The position numbers and the translations under genes were made by a program. Positions 47,125-58,171 of a DNA stretch of 64,000 bases are shown one piece after another. How positions within the stretch are numbered: the stretch's first letter is position 1; each line of letters opens with the position of its first letter. Source of the DNA: Luteimonas saliphila (lineage in GTDB: Bacteria; Pseudomonadota; Gammaproteobacteria; Xanthomonadales; Xanthomonadaceae); assembly GCF_016774335.1 (NCBI RefSeq), contig NZ_JAETWA010000042.1:460342-524341 (forward strand), in the 5' to 3' direction. Under the pieces are notes generated by a model. The model was not told where the DNA came from, did no database searches, and saw only the letters and a list, made by a program, of their open reading frames with translations.

Positions 47125-48065
47125 GCCTCGGTCGCGGCCGGTTTGCGGCCGCGCAGCCGCTGGAACAGCATCACCGCGCCCACGACGGCGGCCCCCGCGG
47201 CGATCCCGACCGCGGCATTGATCAGCATCGGCGTCAGCGCGCCCAGGACCACGCCGATGCCGGGAACCTCCCCGGCTTCCACGCCCGCGTTCGCGACCCA
47301 GTCGCCGACCACGTGCACGCCATGGGTGAGGATGCCGCCGCCGACCAGGAACATCGCCGCGGTCCCCGCCACCGACAGCCCCTTCATCAGCCATGGCGCC
47401 GCACGCAGGATGCCGTTGCCGATCGAGCGGGTGACGGCGGTGACGCTGCGGCTCAGGTACAGGCCGAAGTCGTCGAGCTTGACGATGCCCGCGACCAGTC
47501 CGTAGACGCCCACCGTCATCAGCGCGGCGATGCCGACCAGCACGCCGAGCTGCACCGCGAACGGCTTGCCGGCGACGGTGCCGAGCGAGATCACGATGAT
47601 CTCGGCGGAGAGGATGAAATCGGTGCGGATCGCGCCCTTGATCTTGCCGGTTTCCTGCGCCAGCAGCTCGGCATCCGATTTCGCCAGCGCCCGGACGTGG
47701 GCGGCGTGGTGGGCGGCCGCGCCGTCCCTGCCGTGCAGGAACTTGTGCAGCAGCTTCTCCGCGCCCTCGTAGCACAGGAACAGGCCGCCGGCCATCAGCA
47801 GCGGCGTCACCGCCCAGGGCAGGAAGGCGCTGATCGCCAGCGCCGCCGGCACCAGGATCGCCTTGTTGACCGCCGAACCCTTGGCCACCGCCCAGACCAC
47901 CGGCAACTCGCGCGCCGCGCGCACGCCGCTGACCTGTTCGGCGTTCAGCGCGAGGTCGTCGCCGAGGACGCCGGCGGTCTTTTTCGCGGCGACCTTGGTC
48001 ATCACCGACACGTCGTCGAGGATCGTGGCGATGTCGTCGAGCAGCACGAGCAGGCTGGAGGCCAT
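47121..48065 (-). CDS. DUF808/YedI-family membrane protein
   Basis: 314 residues from ATG 48065. MASSLLVLLDDIATILDDVS at the start and the central LAQETGKIKGAIRTDFILSAEI with DDxGL motif KLDDFGLYL are characteristic of YedI. Several membrane segments. Function unknown. Confidence 0.88.
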   Translation of the reverse strand: MASSLLVLLDDIATILDDVSVMTKVAAKKTAGVLGDDLALNAEQVSGVRAARELPVVWAVAKGSAVNKAILVPAALAISAFLPWAVTPLLMAGGLFLCYEGAEKLLHKFLHGRDGAAAHHAAHVRALAKSDAELLAQETGKIKGAIRTDFILSAEIIVISLGTVAGKPFAVQLGVLVGIAALMTVGVYGLVAGIVKLDDFGLYLSRSVTAVTRSIGNGILRAAPWLMKGLSVAGTAAMFLVGGGILTHGVHVVGDWVANAGVEAGEVPGIGVVLGALTPMLINAAVGIAAGAAVVGAVMLFQRLRGRKPAATEA

Positions 48066-48243
48066 GGGCGATCCGCGGCTGGAGTGGGGGAATTGTAGGA
48101 CGCGCGACCGGCGCGACGCGAAGCGACGTGCGAAGAAAAGGGGGTGCGGGGATGGGGCCGCGACCGGAGATGCGACCGGCGTGGTCCCGGCGTCCGGCGA
48201 CGCGAATCCGTGCGCCCGTCCGAGGCCCGGTCCGCCGTGCGCG

Positions 48244-48663
48244 CTATCGGGGCGGGGTCGCCGGCCGCAACCTCGCCGTGTACTCGTCACGATCGATCCG
48301 GCCGTTGCCGTCGACATCGACTGCGTCGAACGCATCGGCCAGCGCCGCCTCGGCGGCCGCTTCGCCACGATCCACCACGCCGTCGTGGTCGAGGTCCAGC
48401 GCATCGAACGCCCGGCTGGCCGCGACCATCGCCGGGTCTGCGACGCGGGTGATCAGGGTGACGCGAGGTTCGACCGCGATGCGCGTCTCCGGAGCCGGGC
48501 TCGACGGCGCCGGCGATGCGGACCCCTCCAAGGGGGCGGGTACCGGCGCAGGTCGGGGCGCCGGGTCGGCCAGGGGCAATCCGGTCGACTGGGCGGCGGC
48601 CGTAGCGCCTGCGCAGACCAGCGCCGTCGCAAGCAGGCTGCGGTGGATAGCGTGGGCACGCAT
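48244..48663 (-). CDS. secreted EF-hand protein
   Basis: 139 residues from ATG 48663. Signal peptide (SLLATALVCAGATAAAQS), a Pro/Ala-rich stretch, then two EF-hands: DLDHDGVVDRGE and DVDGNGRIDRDE, each with the acidic 1,3,5,12 ligands. It probably binds Ca2+ in the periplasm or outside. The 178-bp gap to DUF808 shows no gene. Confidence 0.8.
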   Translation of the reverse strand: MRAHAIHRSLLATALVCAGATAAAQSTGLPLADPAPRPAPVPAPLEGSASPAPSSPAPETRIAVEPRVTLITRVADPAMVAASRAFDALDLDHDGVVDRGEAAAEAALADAFDAVDVDGNGRIDRDEYTARLRPATPPR

Positions 48664-48762
48664 CGTATTGCTCCGGTCCTGGATCACCCTGCGCATGCTC
48701 GGCGCACGGTCATGAAACCGGCGTCAACCGGACGCCCGCCGGACGCCGAGAGCAACGCGCGT

Positions 48763-49836
48763 TCAGGTGGCGGACACGCGTCGGGCGTGGACCGTGATCT
48801 CCTCGCGGTCGTGGTAGAGCTGCCGCGCGCGCAGGACGAGGGGCGCTTGGGCGGTTCGGCGGAATGCGTCGAGGCTGCGCCGTGTCTCCAGCCAGCGCTT
48901 CTTCATCGGCAGCTTGAGGTTGAAGATCGCGTGCCGGCACCAGCCCTCGCGGAACCATTCGCCCACGCGCCGCGCCACCCGGGTCGGCTGCTCGACCATG
49001 TCGCAGACCATCCAGTCCAGCGGTCGCGCCGGTTGCCAGTGGAAACCGTCGGCGCGCAGGTGCTCGACCAGTCCGGTCTCCAGCAAGTGCGGGCGCAGCG
49101 GGCCGTTGTCGATCGCGATCACGCGCAGGCCGTGGCGCGCCAGCACCCAGGTCCAGCCGCCGGGCGCGGCGCCGAGGTCGGCCGCGGTCATGCCGGGGCG
49201 CAGCCATTCGCGGCGTTGCGTGTCGTCGAGCAGGGTCAACAGCGCTTCCTCCAGCTTCAGCGCCGAACGCGAGGGCGCGTCCGCATGCAACCTGAGCCGC
49301 GGCACGCCGAGCGGCCAGGGCGCGCTGTCCGCGGGATCCGAATCCGCGAGCAGCGCGTGGTCGCCCGCCACGAAGCACACGTGCAGGCGCGGCAGGCGCG
49401 GGTCGTCGGACGCGGCGAGCAGCCCGCGCTTGCGCAGCACCGGGCGCAGCGCGTTGCCGAAACTGCGCGCCAGGCCCGAGAGCGGCTTGCCCGCGTCGGA
49501 ATCGGGGTGTTCCACCCACAGTTCGCCGTAGGGAGCTCTCCGGCCCGGGTCCATGTCGCGCTCGGATTCGATCGCCTCGAGCATCGGCGCGATCCGGTCG
49601 CGCGGATCGAGATCGCGCAGCTCCGCGAACAGCCGCAGCGACTGCCGCGCGAACACGAGGCTGCGCCAGGGCAGGCGCGTCGCCATCGCGCTGTCGTCGC
49701 CGAGGAACAGCAGGTAGCCCTCGCCGCGGGTGGCGCGGGCGTAGCCGGCGATCCCCGCCTCGGCGGCGCGGTCGCCGAGTTCGGCCGCCAGATCGGGCTC
49801 GAAACCCGCGCGGCAATAGCACAGCAGGCCGTTCAA
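48763..49836 (-). CDS. rlmM: 23S rRNA 2'-O-ribose C2498 methyltransferase
   Basis: 357 residues from TTG 49836, the only start that gives the family N-terminus (MNGLLCYCRAGFEPDLAAEL). THUMP-like region, then Rossmann fold AADLGAAPGGWTWVLARHG and the catalytic Lys in IFNLKLPMKKRW. It methylates C2498 in the peptidyl-transferase centre. Confidence 0.92.
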   Translation of the reverse strand: MNGLLCYCRAGFEPDLAAELGDRAAEAGIAGYARATRGEGYLLFLGDDSAMATRLPWRSLVFARQSLRLFAELRDLDPRDRIAPMLEAIESERDMDPGRRAPYGELWVEHPDSDAGKPLSGLARSFGNALRPVLRKRGLLAASDDPRLPRLHVCFVAGDHALLADSDPADSAPWPLGVPRLRLHADAPSRSALKLEEALLTLLDDTQRREWLRPGMTAADLGAAPGGWTWVLARHGLRVIAIDNGPLRPHLLETGLVEHLRADGFHWQPARPLDWMVCDMVEQPTRVARRVGEWFREGWCRHAIFNLKLPMKKRWLETRRSLDAFRRTAQAPLVLRARQLYHDREEITVHARRVSAT

Positions 49837-49917
49837 GGCGCGCGTCTCGAGGCGCGCCTGACCCTGCGATCCGTGGACGAACGCGCCGGCGCGACCGCGA
49901 CTGCGCCGTCCGCGAGG

Positions 49918-50499
49918 TCAGTAGCGGCGCGCATCGGACTGGCCGTATCGGCGCAGCACCTCGCGCGCGGCCTCGCGATGCAGGTCGCGCACCACCTCGA
50001 TCCCGCGGCGCTCGAGCTCGCCGATCCAGTCGGCGGGCAGCGGCCCCTCGTCGAACTCGGTGAGCGCTTCCACGTCCTGGGAACGCGCGCCGATCAGCAG
50101 GCGGTCGATGCCGGCCCAGACGGTGGCGCCATAGCACTGGCAGCAGGGTTGCGAGGACGTGGCCAGCACGAAGCGGCCGACGATGTTGTCGTCGAGGTCG
50201 CGGTTCAGTCGCGCGCGCTGCAGCCGTTGCTGCGCCAGCATGCAGGCCATCGTCTCCGCGTGCGCGACCGAACAGTGCTGCGGCAGCACGCGATTGACCC
50301 CGACCGAGACGATGCGGTCGTCGCCGGCGTCGAACACCGCCGCGCCGAAGGGGCCACCGCTGCGGGCCTCGATATTGAGCCGCGACAGTTCGATCGCCAG
50401 TGCGACCTTGGCCTCGTCGCCGGGATAGGCGCGCCCGGTGTCCACCTGCGCGTGGACCCATTCGGGCAAGGAAAGCCCGACCTGGGTCGGGAGCTTCAT
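49918..50499 (-). CDS. nucleoside deaminase (cytidine deaminase-like)
   Basis: 193 residues from ATG 50499. Zinc motifs: AHAETMA (His-Ala-Glu) and SQPCCQCYGA (PCxxC). Of the guanine/cytosine-deaminase type in the CDA superfamily. Target base or nucleoside is not clear. ATGA overlap with the upstream lipoprotein gene. Confidence 0.85.
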   Translation of the reverse strand: MKLPTQVGLSLPEWVHAQVDTGRAYPGDEAKVALAIELSRLNIEARSGGPFGAAVFDAGDDRIVSVGVNRVLPQHCSVAHAETMACMLAQQRLQRARLNRDLDDNIVGRFVLATSSQPCCQCYGATVWAGIDRLLIGARSQDVEALTEFDEGPLPADWIGELERRGIEVVRDLHREAAREVLRRYGQSDARRY

Positions 50500-50876
50500 C
50501 GACCCACCCGCAGCGGCCCGTCCACCGCCTGGCAGCGGCCCTGTACGCAGTCGCAGGCCTGGATGTCCTTCCATCCGCAGACCGACGACATGCCGTTGCG
50601 CTCGCACTGCGCGCGTACTGCGTCGGGATCGACCGGGCCGTCCTTGTTGACGCACGCCGGGAAGTAGCCGCAGCAGTTGCCGACGTTCTTCACCGTGCAA
50701 TCGCCTGCGACACGGCAGGAGGTGTCCGGCGTTCCCGGGTCCGCGGGCAGCGCGGGGCCGGCAATGGGAGGCCCCGGCGCGACGGGGGTGGGCGGCGTGC
50801 CGGTACCCGGACGCGGTGCGCAGGCGGTGCAGGCCAGTACAAGGCCGAGGGTGAGCAGAGCGTTCCGGATCCGCAT
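50496..50876 (-). CDS. cysteine-rich lipoprotein
   Basis: 126 residues from ATG 50876. Lipobox VLAC (or CTAC) after a hydrophobic segment; then a Pro/Gly linker, then ten cysteines in a compact domain (SCRVAGDC, NCCGYFPAC, SVCGWK, ACDCVQGRC). It should be a disulfide-rich periplasmic lipoprotein. No function is known. Confidence 0.8.
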   Translation of the reverse strand: MRIRNALLTLGLVLACTACAPRPGTGTPPTPVAPGPPIAGPALPADPGTPDTSCRVAGDCTVKNVGNCCGYFPACVNKDGPVDPDAVRAQCERNGMSSVCGWKDIQACDCVQGRCQAVDGPLRVGR

Positions 50877-50887
50877 GCTGGCCGCGC

Positions 50888-52657
<1,770 letters not shown>

Positions 52658-52781
52658 GACGCGCAGGGGAGCAAAACGCCAGTGTAGCCGAGGCGCTGTT
52701 CGCTCCATCGTGGACGTGCACGGCCGCCGGTGCCGGACCGATAATGTGACGTGCGACAATATTCGACGCCATGGAAACCGC

Positions 52782-52799
52782 TTGGCATGGAAATTGCTT
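52782..52799 (+). promoter_or_regulatory. near-consensus sigma-54 (RpoN) promoter
   Basis: TTGGCATGGAAATTGCTT: the -24 GG at 52784-52785 and -12 GC at 52796-52797 are separated by exactly 10 nt, and only the sixth base (T for C) departs from TTGGCACGNNNNTTGCT. It lies about 130-147 nt before the diguanylate cyclase start on the same strand. Activation would need an enhancer-binding protein not encoded here. Confidence 0.7.
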
Positions 52800-52827
52800 C
52801 AAGCGAGTGAGGCGCAGGAGAGCCGGA

Positions 52828-52935
52828 ATGTCCGAAGGCAGCCACATCGCCGGGCGCAGGCCCGCGCCCCGCCGTCCCGCGACGGGCGGGCGGCGCGCTC
52901 GCGCGCCCGCGACGTGCATGGAGGCGCCGTGCTGA
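52828..52935 (+). CDS. possible 35-residue leader ORF upstream of the GGDEF gene
   Basis: ATG 52828 has GGAG (52817-52820) at 7-nt spacing. The peptide starts MSEGSHIAGRRPAPRRPATG and is Arg/Ala/Pro-rich. Its stop (TGA 52933-52935) overlaps the GTG of the diguanylate cyclase (52929), so it could couple translation. Composition could also be chance in GC-rich DNA. Confidence 0.3.
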   Translation: MSEGSHIAGRRPAPRRPATGGRRARAPATCMEAPC

Positions 52936-55127
52936 GCGGACATCCGCGCGGCGCCGAGGGCTCGCGCTACGAGGGCCTGATCGCGATCTGCCTGGCCCTG
53001 CTGCTGGGACTGTTCGCGGTGGCGGTCGCCGGCGGGCTTCCGGAAGCGCCGGGCGTCCAGGTCACGGTCGACGCGTTGCCCGGCGGGCAGCCGCTGCCCG
53101 GCGGGGTGGACGGCGCGACGGCGGACGCCCGCGAGGCGTATGGCGCGGCGCTGCTGCGGTTCGACCTGCCGCAGGACGGCAACGGTTCGCGCTGGGTGGT
53201 CCGGCTTCAGCGCGAGGCGGTGGAGTCGGTCTGGCTGCAGCGCGGTGAGTGGCGCAGCCCCACGCGCGGATTCTTCGCACCGGATGCGGGCGCGGGCGTC
53301 CTGCCGAGCAGTTTCCTGTTCCCGCTGCCGGCGGACTGGGTCGGTCCGGTCGAAGTCGAGTTGCACTCGGTGGGCAATGCGCGGCGCGCCTTGCACCCGC
53401 AGGTGATGGGCGAAGCGCAGGCCATGCGGCTCGAGCAGTACGGGGTCGCGGCCAGCGCGATGATCTACGCGAGCCTGTTCACCATCGGCCTGCTGGCGCT
53501 GGCGCTGTTCTCGGCCGCGCGCGATCGGACGTTCCTCGCCCTGTTCGCCTTCGCCAGCGTCGCGCTGCTGGCGCTTTCGGCGGTCAACGGCCACCTCTAC
53601 CAGGTGCCGGGACTGCGGGCGTTCGCCTTCTGGCGCGTCCAGGGCGTGATCGCGCTGGTGATGTTGCTGTGCGCGGCGTGGCTGCAGATGCTGTTGCAGT
53701 ACGCGGGCATGAACCAGACGCGGTCGCGCTGGAAATCCCTGGTCGACGGCGTGTCGCTGGTCCTGGTCGCGCTGGTGGCGCTGTGCCTGCTCAACGTTCC
53801 GCAGGTGGCGAGGGTGCTGCCGCAGGTACAGGTGGTGCCGTTCGGCCTCGCGTTGCTGCTGGGATTGCTGCTGCTGATCGACGCGGTCCGGCGGCGCACG
53901 CTGATGGCGTGGCCGCTGGCGGCGCTGGCGATCCTGACGCTGGCCGGGGTGGTGCTGCTGGAGCTGTCGACCCGCGGCCACCTGGTCGATACCGTCGTGG
54001 TGCGCTACGGCTATCAGCTCGCGATCGTGGTCGGCGTCGCGATCCTCGCGGTCGGGCTGGTCGGCCGCATCGGCGAGTACCGGCACCAGCGCGACCGCGA
54101 GCTGCTGGCGCGCGCCGACACCGAGCGGCGCATGCAGCGCGAGGCCGCGCGTTCGGACCTGGTTTCCGAACTCCAGTCGCGCCTGCGCGCGCTGCCGATG
54201 GCCGAGCTCCAGGTGACCGCGTTCCGCCTGCTGATCGACCGGCTCATGCCGCTGTTGCCGGTCGAGCGTTGCGTGGTCGCAACCCATGGCTACCACGGCC
54301 AGGACCAGCTGGTCGTCGAACCGGCGGGCGGCCTGGACGCGCTGCGGACGCAACTGGGTCGGCGCCAGCTCGCATTGAAACGGCAGGCGGCCAACGGCAT
54401 CGCACTGCAGCAGCCGGTAACGGAGGAAGGGCAACCGTCGATCGTCGCGATCGAGGCGGTGGTGCCGCTGCAGATCCGCGCCCCGGCCTGGGGGGCGCTG
54501 CTGCTGCACCGGCGCGGCGCCGGCGGCTTCACCACCGAGGAGTTGTCGCTGGCCAGCGACTTCGCGCGGCAGACCCTGCTCCACGTCGACCAGGCGGTCG
54601 CGGCGCTCCAGCTGCGGCGCTCCGCCGAACTCGACGCGCTGACCGGCAGCTTCAACCGGCGCACGATCGACCACTGGCTCTCGCGCAGCTTCATCGAAGG
54701 CGCGCGCGAGCGGCAGCCGGTGTCGGTGCTGTTCATCGACCTCGACCACTTCAAGTCGGTCAACGACCGCCACGGGCATGCCTGCGGCGACCACTGCCTG
54801 CGAGAGGTCGCCCTGGCGCTGCGCGGCGCACTGCAGGAGGGGGACCTGTTCGGACGCTACGGCGGCGAGGAATTCATCGTCATCCTGCCCGGCCGCGGCG
54901 GTGCGGCGGCACGCATGGCGGCCGAACAGCTGCGCATGGCGGTGGAGAACCTGCGTCCGGAGTGGAACGGGCAGCCGCTGCGACTCACCGTCAGCGTCGG
55001 CGTCGCCACACGCCTGGAGAACGAGGACAGCCCGGACGCGACCCTCGAACGCGCGGACCGTGCGCTGTACTCGGCCAAGGCCCACGGCCGCAACTGCGTG
55101 CAGGTGGCGCCGGCGGTGTTCCGCTGA
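52929..55127 (+). CDS. membrane diguanylate cyclase (GGDEF)
   Basis: 732 residues from GTG 52929, preceded by GGAGG at 4 nt. An N-terminal membrane segment, a periplasmic domain of the 7TMR-DISMED2 type, seven predicted membrane segments (about 170-400), a GAF-like domain, then GGDEF with [12 protein letters not shown] and [13 protein letters not shown]. The active site is GGEEF. The upstream I-site position reads QEGD rather than RxxD, so product inhibition may be absent. It should make cyclic-di-GMP. Preceded by a sigma-54 promoter. Confidence 0.9.
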   Translation: MLSGHPRGAEGSRYEGLIAICLALLLGLFAVAVAGGLPEAPGVQVTVDALPGGQPLPGGVDGATADAREAYGAALLRFDLPQDGNGSRWVVRLQREAVESVWLQRGEWRSPTRGFFAPDAGAGVLPSSFLFPLPADWVGPVEVELHSVGNARRALHPQVMGEAQAMRLEQYGVAASAMIYASLFTIGLLALALFSAARDRTFLALFAFASVALLALSAVNGHLYQVPGLRAFAFWRVQGVIALVMLLCAAWLQMLLQYAGMNQTRSRWKSLVDGVSLVLVALVALCLLNVPQVARVLPQVQVVPFGLALLLGLLLLIDAVRRRTLMAWPLAALAILTLAGVVLLELSTRGHLVDTVVVRYGYQLAIVVGVAILAVGLVGRIGEYRHQRDRELLARADTERRMQREAARSDLVSELQSRLRALPMAELQVTAFRLLIDRLMPLLPVERCVVATHGYHGQDQLVVEPAGGLDALRTQLGRRQLALKRQAANGIALQQPVTEEGQPSIVAIEAVVPLQIRAPAWGALLLHRRGAGGFTTEELSLASDFARQTLLHVDQAVAALQLRRSAELDALTGSFNRRTIDHWLSRSFIEGARERQPVSVLFIDLDHFKSVNDRHGHACGDHCLREVALALRGALQEGDLFGRYGGEEFIVILPGRGGAAARMAAEQLRMAVENLRPEWNGQPLRLTVSVGVATRLENEDSPDATLERADRALYSAKAHGRNCVQVAPAVFR

Positions 55128-55206
55128 GGCGCTCGTCGGGCGTCATCGGCAGTTGAAGTGGCCCGAAGCGGCCGCAGATCATCGGCAGTCCTTCGGAGCG
55201 ACCGCG

Positions 55207-55854
55207 ATGACCGGAATCGGTGCTTGGAAACAACGGCTGCCAGCGCCTGGCGAGGCGCTGCCGGGCCGCGCCACGGAAATGCCGGTGAACGGGTGCCACC
55301 ATGTGCTGGGCTCGCCGCTGCGCGACGACTTCGCGGGACTGTCGCGGGTGCAGTTCGGGATGGGCTGCTTCTGGGGCGCCGAGCGCAAATTCTGGTCGCT
55401 GCCGGGCGTCGCCACCACCGCGGTCGGCTACGCCGGCGGGGAAACCCCCAACCCGACCTATCGCGAGGTCTGCTCCGGCCAGACCGGCCACGCCGAGGTC
55501 GTGCTGGTGGTGTACGACGAGGCGAAACTGCCGTTCTCCACCCTGCTGCAGACGTTCTGGGAAAACCACGACCCGACCCAGGGAATGCGCCAGGGCAACG
55601 ACGTCGGTACCCAGTACCGTTCCGCGATCTTCTGCGAAACGCAGGCGCAGCACGAACAGGCGCTGCGCAGCCGCGAGGCCTACGAGGCGCGGCTGCGCGA
55701 CGCCGGCCACGGCGCGATCACCACCGAAATCGTGTTCCCCGCCCCGGCGTTCTACTACGCCGAGGACGAGCATCAGCAGTACCTGTCGAAGAACCCCGCC
55801 GGCTACTGCGGCCTCGGCGGCACCGGCGTGAGCTGCCCGATCGGCCTGGGATAG
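55207..55854 (+). CDS. msrA: methionine sulfoxide reductase A
   Basis: 215 residues from ATG 55207 (GGAG upstream). [18 protein letters not shown] with catalytic Cys54, [20 protein letters not shown] and [12 protein letters not shown] with resolving cysteines near the C-terminus. It reduces Met-S-sulfoxide. Same N-terminal layout as E. coli MsrA. Confidence 0.96.
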   Translation: MTGIGAWKQRLPAPGEALPGRATEMPVNGCHHVLGSPLRDDFAGLSRVQFGMGCFWGAERKFWSLPGVATTAVGYAGGETPNPTYREVCSGQTGHAEVVLVVYDEAKLPFSTLLQTFWENHDPTQGMRQGNDVGTQYRSAIFCETQAQHEQALRSREAYEARLRDAGHGAITTEIVFPAPAFYYAEDEHQQYLSKNPAGYCGLGGTGVSCPIGLG

Positions 55855-55931
55855 GCAGGGTTCGCCGGCGACCTTGCGCGCTGCTGCCGCACGCCGGGCC
55901 CGACGGCGGCCACCTGCACGATGCAACCGAG

Positions 55932-56579
55932 CTACGGCACCACCCGCAGCGCGCACACGTAGACCAGCTCGCAGGCGCCGTTGCCGCTGTCCTCGCGGGT
56001 GAGCGAACTGCGCCAGCGCCAGCCGTCCGGCGCGTCGACCTGCACCAGCCAGCCGTCGATGCGCACGGTGTCGTCCCGCCGCACGTCGCGCAACGCGCGG
56101 GCCACTCCCGGTGTGGAGGGAATCATGTGCATGTTGGCGCTGCTGCGGACGATCTCCTGCGCCGGGAGCGGCGGATCGCCCTGCCAGCGGTACCGGTACC
56201 AGCGGGAGGACTGCGAGATATCGAGCCGTGCCAGCACCTCGTCCTCGCGCATGCGCGCCCAGCCCAGCGCCAGGTCGGTGGGCGAGAACGCCGCCTCGCG
56301 GCCGATCGAGTAATCCTCCCTGGCCAGCACCCGCGCCTCGATCCTGAACCCGGCAAGCGGGGTCAGCGCTCCGTCCTCAAGCCGGAAGGGCCCGACGCCG
56401 CGCGGCACTTCGGTCTGCAACGGCAGGCCACCCGGGGCGATCCCCGGGGGCAGCGGGCAACCCGGATCGCTGCCGGCCGCAGGGGCAGGCGCATCCGGCG
56501 TGCGCGGCGAATAGGGCGAGTACCACCAGCCCAGCGCGCCGAGCAGCAGCCCGGCCAGCGCCAGCTTGCGCAGCGCCAC
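55932..56579 (-). CDS. membrane-anchored conserved hypothetical protein
   Basis: 215 residues from GTG 56579. One N-terminal membrane segment, a Pro-rich stretch, then a domain with SSANMHMIPS, DDTVRIDGWLVQVD and GWRWRSSLTREDSGNGACEL. I recognise this as a recurring motif set in proteobacterial hypothetical proteins but cannot name a function. 6 nt after rnk on the same strand. Confidence 0.75.
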   Translation of the reverse strand: MALRKLALAGLLLGALGWWYSPYSPRTPDAPAPAAGSDPGCPLPPGIAPGGLPLQTEVPRGVGPFRLEDGALTPLAGFRIEARVLAREDYSIGREAAFSPTDLALGWARMREDEVLARLDISQSSRWYRYRWQGDPPLPAQEIVRSSANMHMIPSTPGVARALRDVRRDDTVRIDGWLVQVDAPDGWRWRSSLTREDSGNGACELVYVCALRVVP

Positions 56580-56585
56580 GCGCGA

Positions 56586-56993
56586 TCAACCCGCGGCGTG
56601 GACGCCGGTGACGCGCAGGCGCAGCGACCGGCCCTGCGGCGTGGCCCAGTCGATCGACTGGCCGACCGACAGGCCGAGCAGCGCGCTGCCCACCGGGGCC
56701 AGCACCGAGATCCGCCCGGCGCCGGCATCGGCTTCCAGCGGATAGACGAGGGTGAGGGTGTGCTGCTCGCCGCTGGTCTCGTCGATGCACTCGACCCGAG
56801 AGTGCATGCCGACCACGCCGGCCGGCATGTCCGCGTCGTCGACGATCTCGGCGCGGACCAGCTCGCCCAGCAGGGCCTCGGCGGTGGCGTCGTGCTGCCA
56901 TTGCGGCGCCTCAAGCATCGCTTCCAGGCGCGCGGCATCGCGGCGCGAGACGACGATCGACGGCGGCAGGCCGCTGGGGGTCTGGTGGCTCAT
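56586..56993 (-). CDS. rnk: nucleoside diphosphate kinase regulator Rnk
   Basis: 135 residues from ATG 56993. A short helical N-terminus and a GreA/GreB-type C-terminal domain (LVYPLEADAGAGRISVLAPV, GSALLGLSVGQSIDW). Rnk binds RNA polymerase and influences NTP pools and alginate in Pseudomonas. Confidence 0.9.
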   Translation of the reverse strand: MSHQTPSGLPPSIVVSRRDAARLEAMLEAPQWQHDATAEALLGELVRAEIVDDADMPAGVVGMHSRVECIDETSGEQHTLTLVYPLEADAGAGRISVLAPVGSALLGLSVGQSIDWATPQGRSLRLRVTGVHAAG

Positions 56994-57137
56994 GGGGTTC
57001 GGCTCCGTGTTCGGTGCGGGCGGTGGCGGGCATCGCCCAAAGAAAAACGGACGGCGCGTCCGGCGCGTCGCCCGCTCGTGGTGAGGGCTACCGTAGCGCC
57101 CCGGGCGCCGGGCTTCAAGGGCGCCGGCAGGCGCGGT

Positions 57138-58088
57138 TCACAGCATGTCGGGCGGCGGCGCTGCTTCCTGCGCCGCTCCGGTCAGCGGGTTGTCCAGCAA
57201 CCCCGGCGGCAGGGCGCGGAACGTCGCCGCCAGCTGCGCGAGGAACTCGGACATGGCCGAACTGCGACGCCAGAACATGGCGATCTCGCGGCTGGGCTGC
57301 GAGTCGCTGAACGACAGCAGCCGGATGTTCTGCGGGTGCGCGACCGGTGGTTGCACCGCCAGGGTCGGCAGCAGGGTGATGCCGACGTTGGCCGCGACCA
57401 TCTGCCGCAGCGTCTCCAGGCTGGTGGCGCGGAACTCGCTCTTCTCCTGCGCGCCGGCCAGCTGGCACACGTCCAGTGTCTGCCGGCGCAGGCAGTGGCC
57501 GTCCTCCAGCAGCAGCAGGTCTTCCCGCGCGAGGTCGTCGACGGTCAGCGCCTTCTGCTTGGCCAGCCGGTGCTGCTCGGGCACCGCGAGCAGGAACGGT
57601 TCCTCGAACAGGTATTCGTGGTGCAACTGGTCGTCGTGCACCGGCAGCGCCAGGATCGCGGCGTCGAGCCGGCCATCGCGCAGCCGCGCCAGCAGCTCGT
57701 CGCTCTTTTCCTCCACCAGCAACATCTGCAGATCGGGGAAGCGCAAGCGGATCGGCGGCACCACGTGCGGCAGCAGGTAGGGGCCGAGCGTGGGGAAGAT
57801 GCCGAGGCGCACGATCCCGGCCTCGGGCCGCTGGCTGCGGCGCGCGGCCTCCTTCATCTGCTCGACCTCGGATACCACGCGCCGCGCGCGTTCCACGATC
57901 TCCACGCCGATCGGCGTCAGCATCACCTTGCGCGGCGCGCGCTCGATCAGCGACACGCCCAGTTCGTCCTCCAGCTTGCGCAACTGGGTCGACAGCGTCG
58001 GCTGGCTGACGAAACTGGCCGCGGCGGCGCGGCCGAAATGGCGGTGGTCGGCGACCGCGATCAGGTACTTGAGGTCGCGAAGGTTCAT
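57138..58088 (-). CDS. oxyR: hydrogen peroxide-inducible regulator OxyR
   Basis: 316 residues from ATG 58088. LysR-type HTH at the N-terminus (LKYLIAVADHRHFGRAAAA); redox Cys199 and Cys208 in GHCLRRQTLDVCQL at the E. coli positions. Oxidation turns it into an activator of peroxide genes. Downstream of ahpC-ahpF, the classic Xanthomonas arrangement. Confidence 0.96.
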   Translation of the reverse strand: MNLRDLKYLIAVADHRHFGRAAAASFVSQPTLSTQLRKLEDELGVSLIERAPRKVMLTPIGVEIVERARRVVSEVEQMKEAARRSQRPEAGIVRLGIFPTLGPYLLPHVVPPIRLRFPDLQMLLVEEKSDELLARLRDGRLDAAILALPVHDDQLHHEYLFEEPFLLAVPEQHRLAKQKALTVDDLAREDLLLLEDGHCLRRQTLDVCQLAGAQEKSEFRATSLETLRQMVAANVGITLLPTLAVQPPVAHPQNIRLLSFSDSQPSREIAMFWRRSSAMSEFLAQLAATFRALPPGLLDNPLTGAAQEAAPPPDML

Positions 58089-58171
58089 GCGTCGATGTCC
58101 CGGGGCGCGCAGTCGTTTCGAAACCAGCGCAGATCCCCCGCCTCGCGACCGATGACGGGGGCGGTTCCCAC

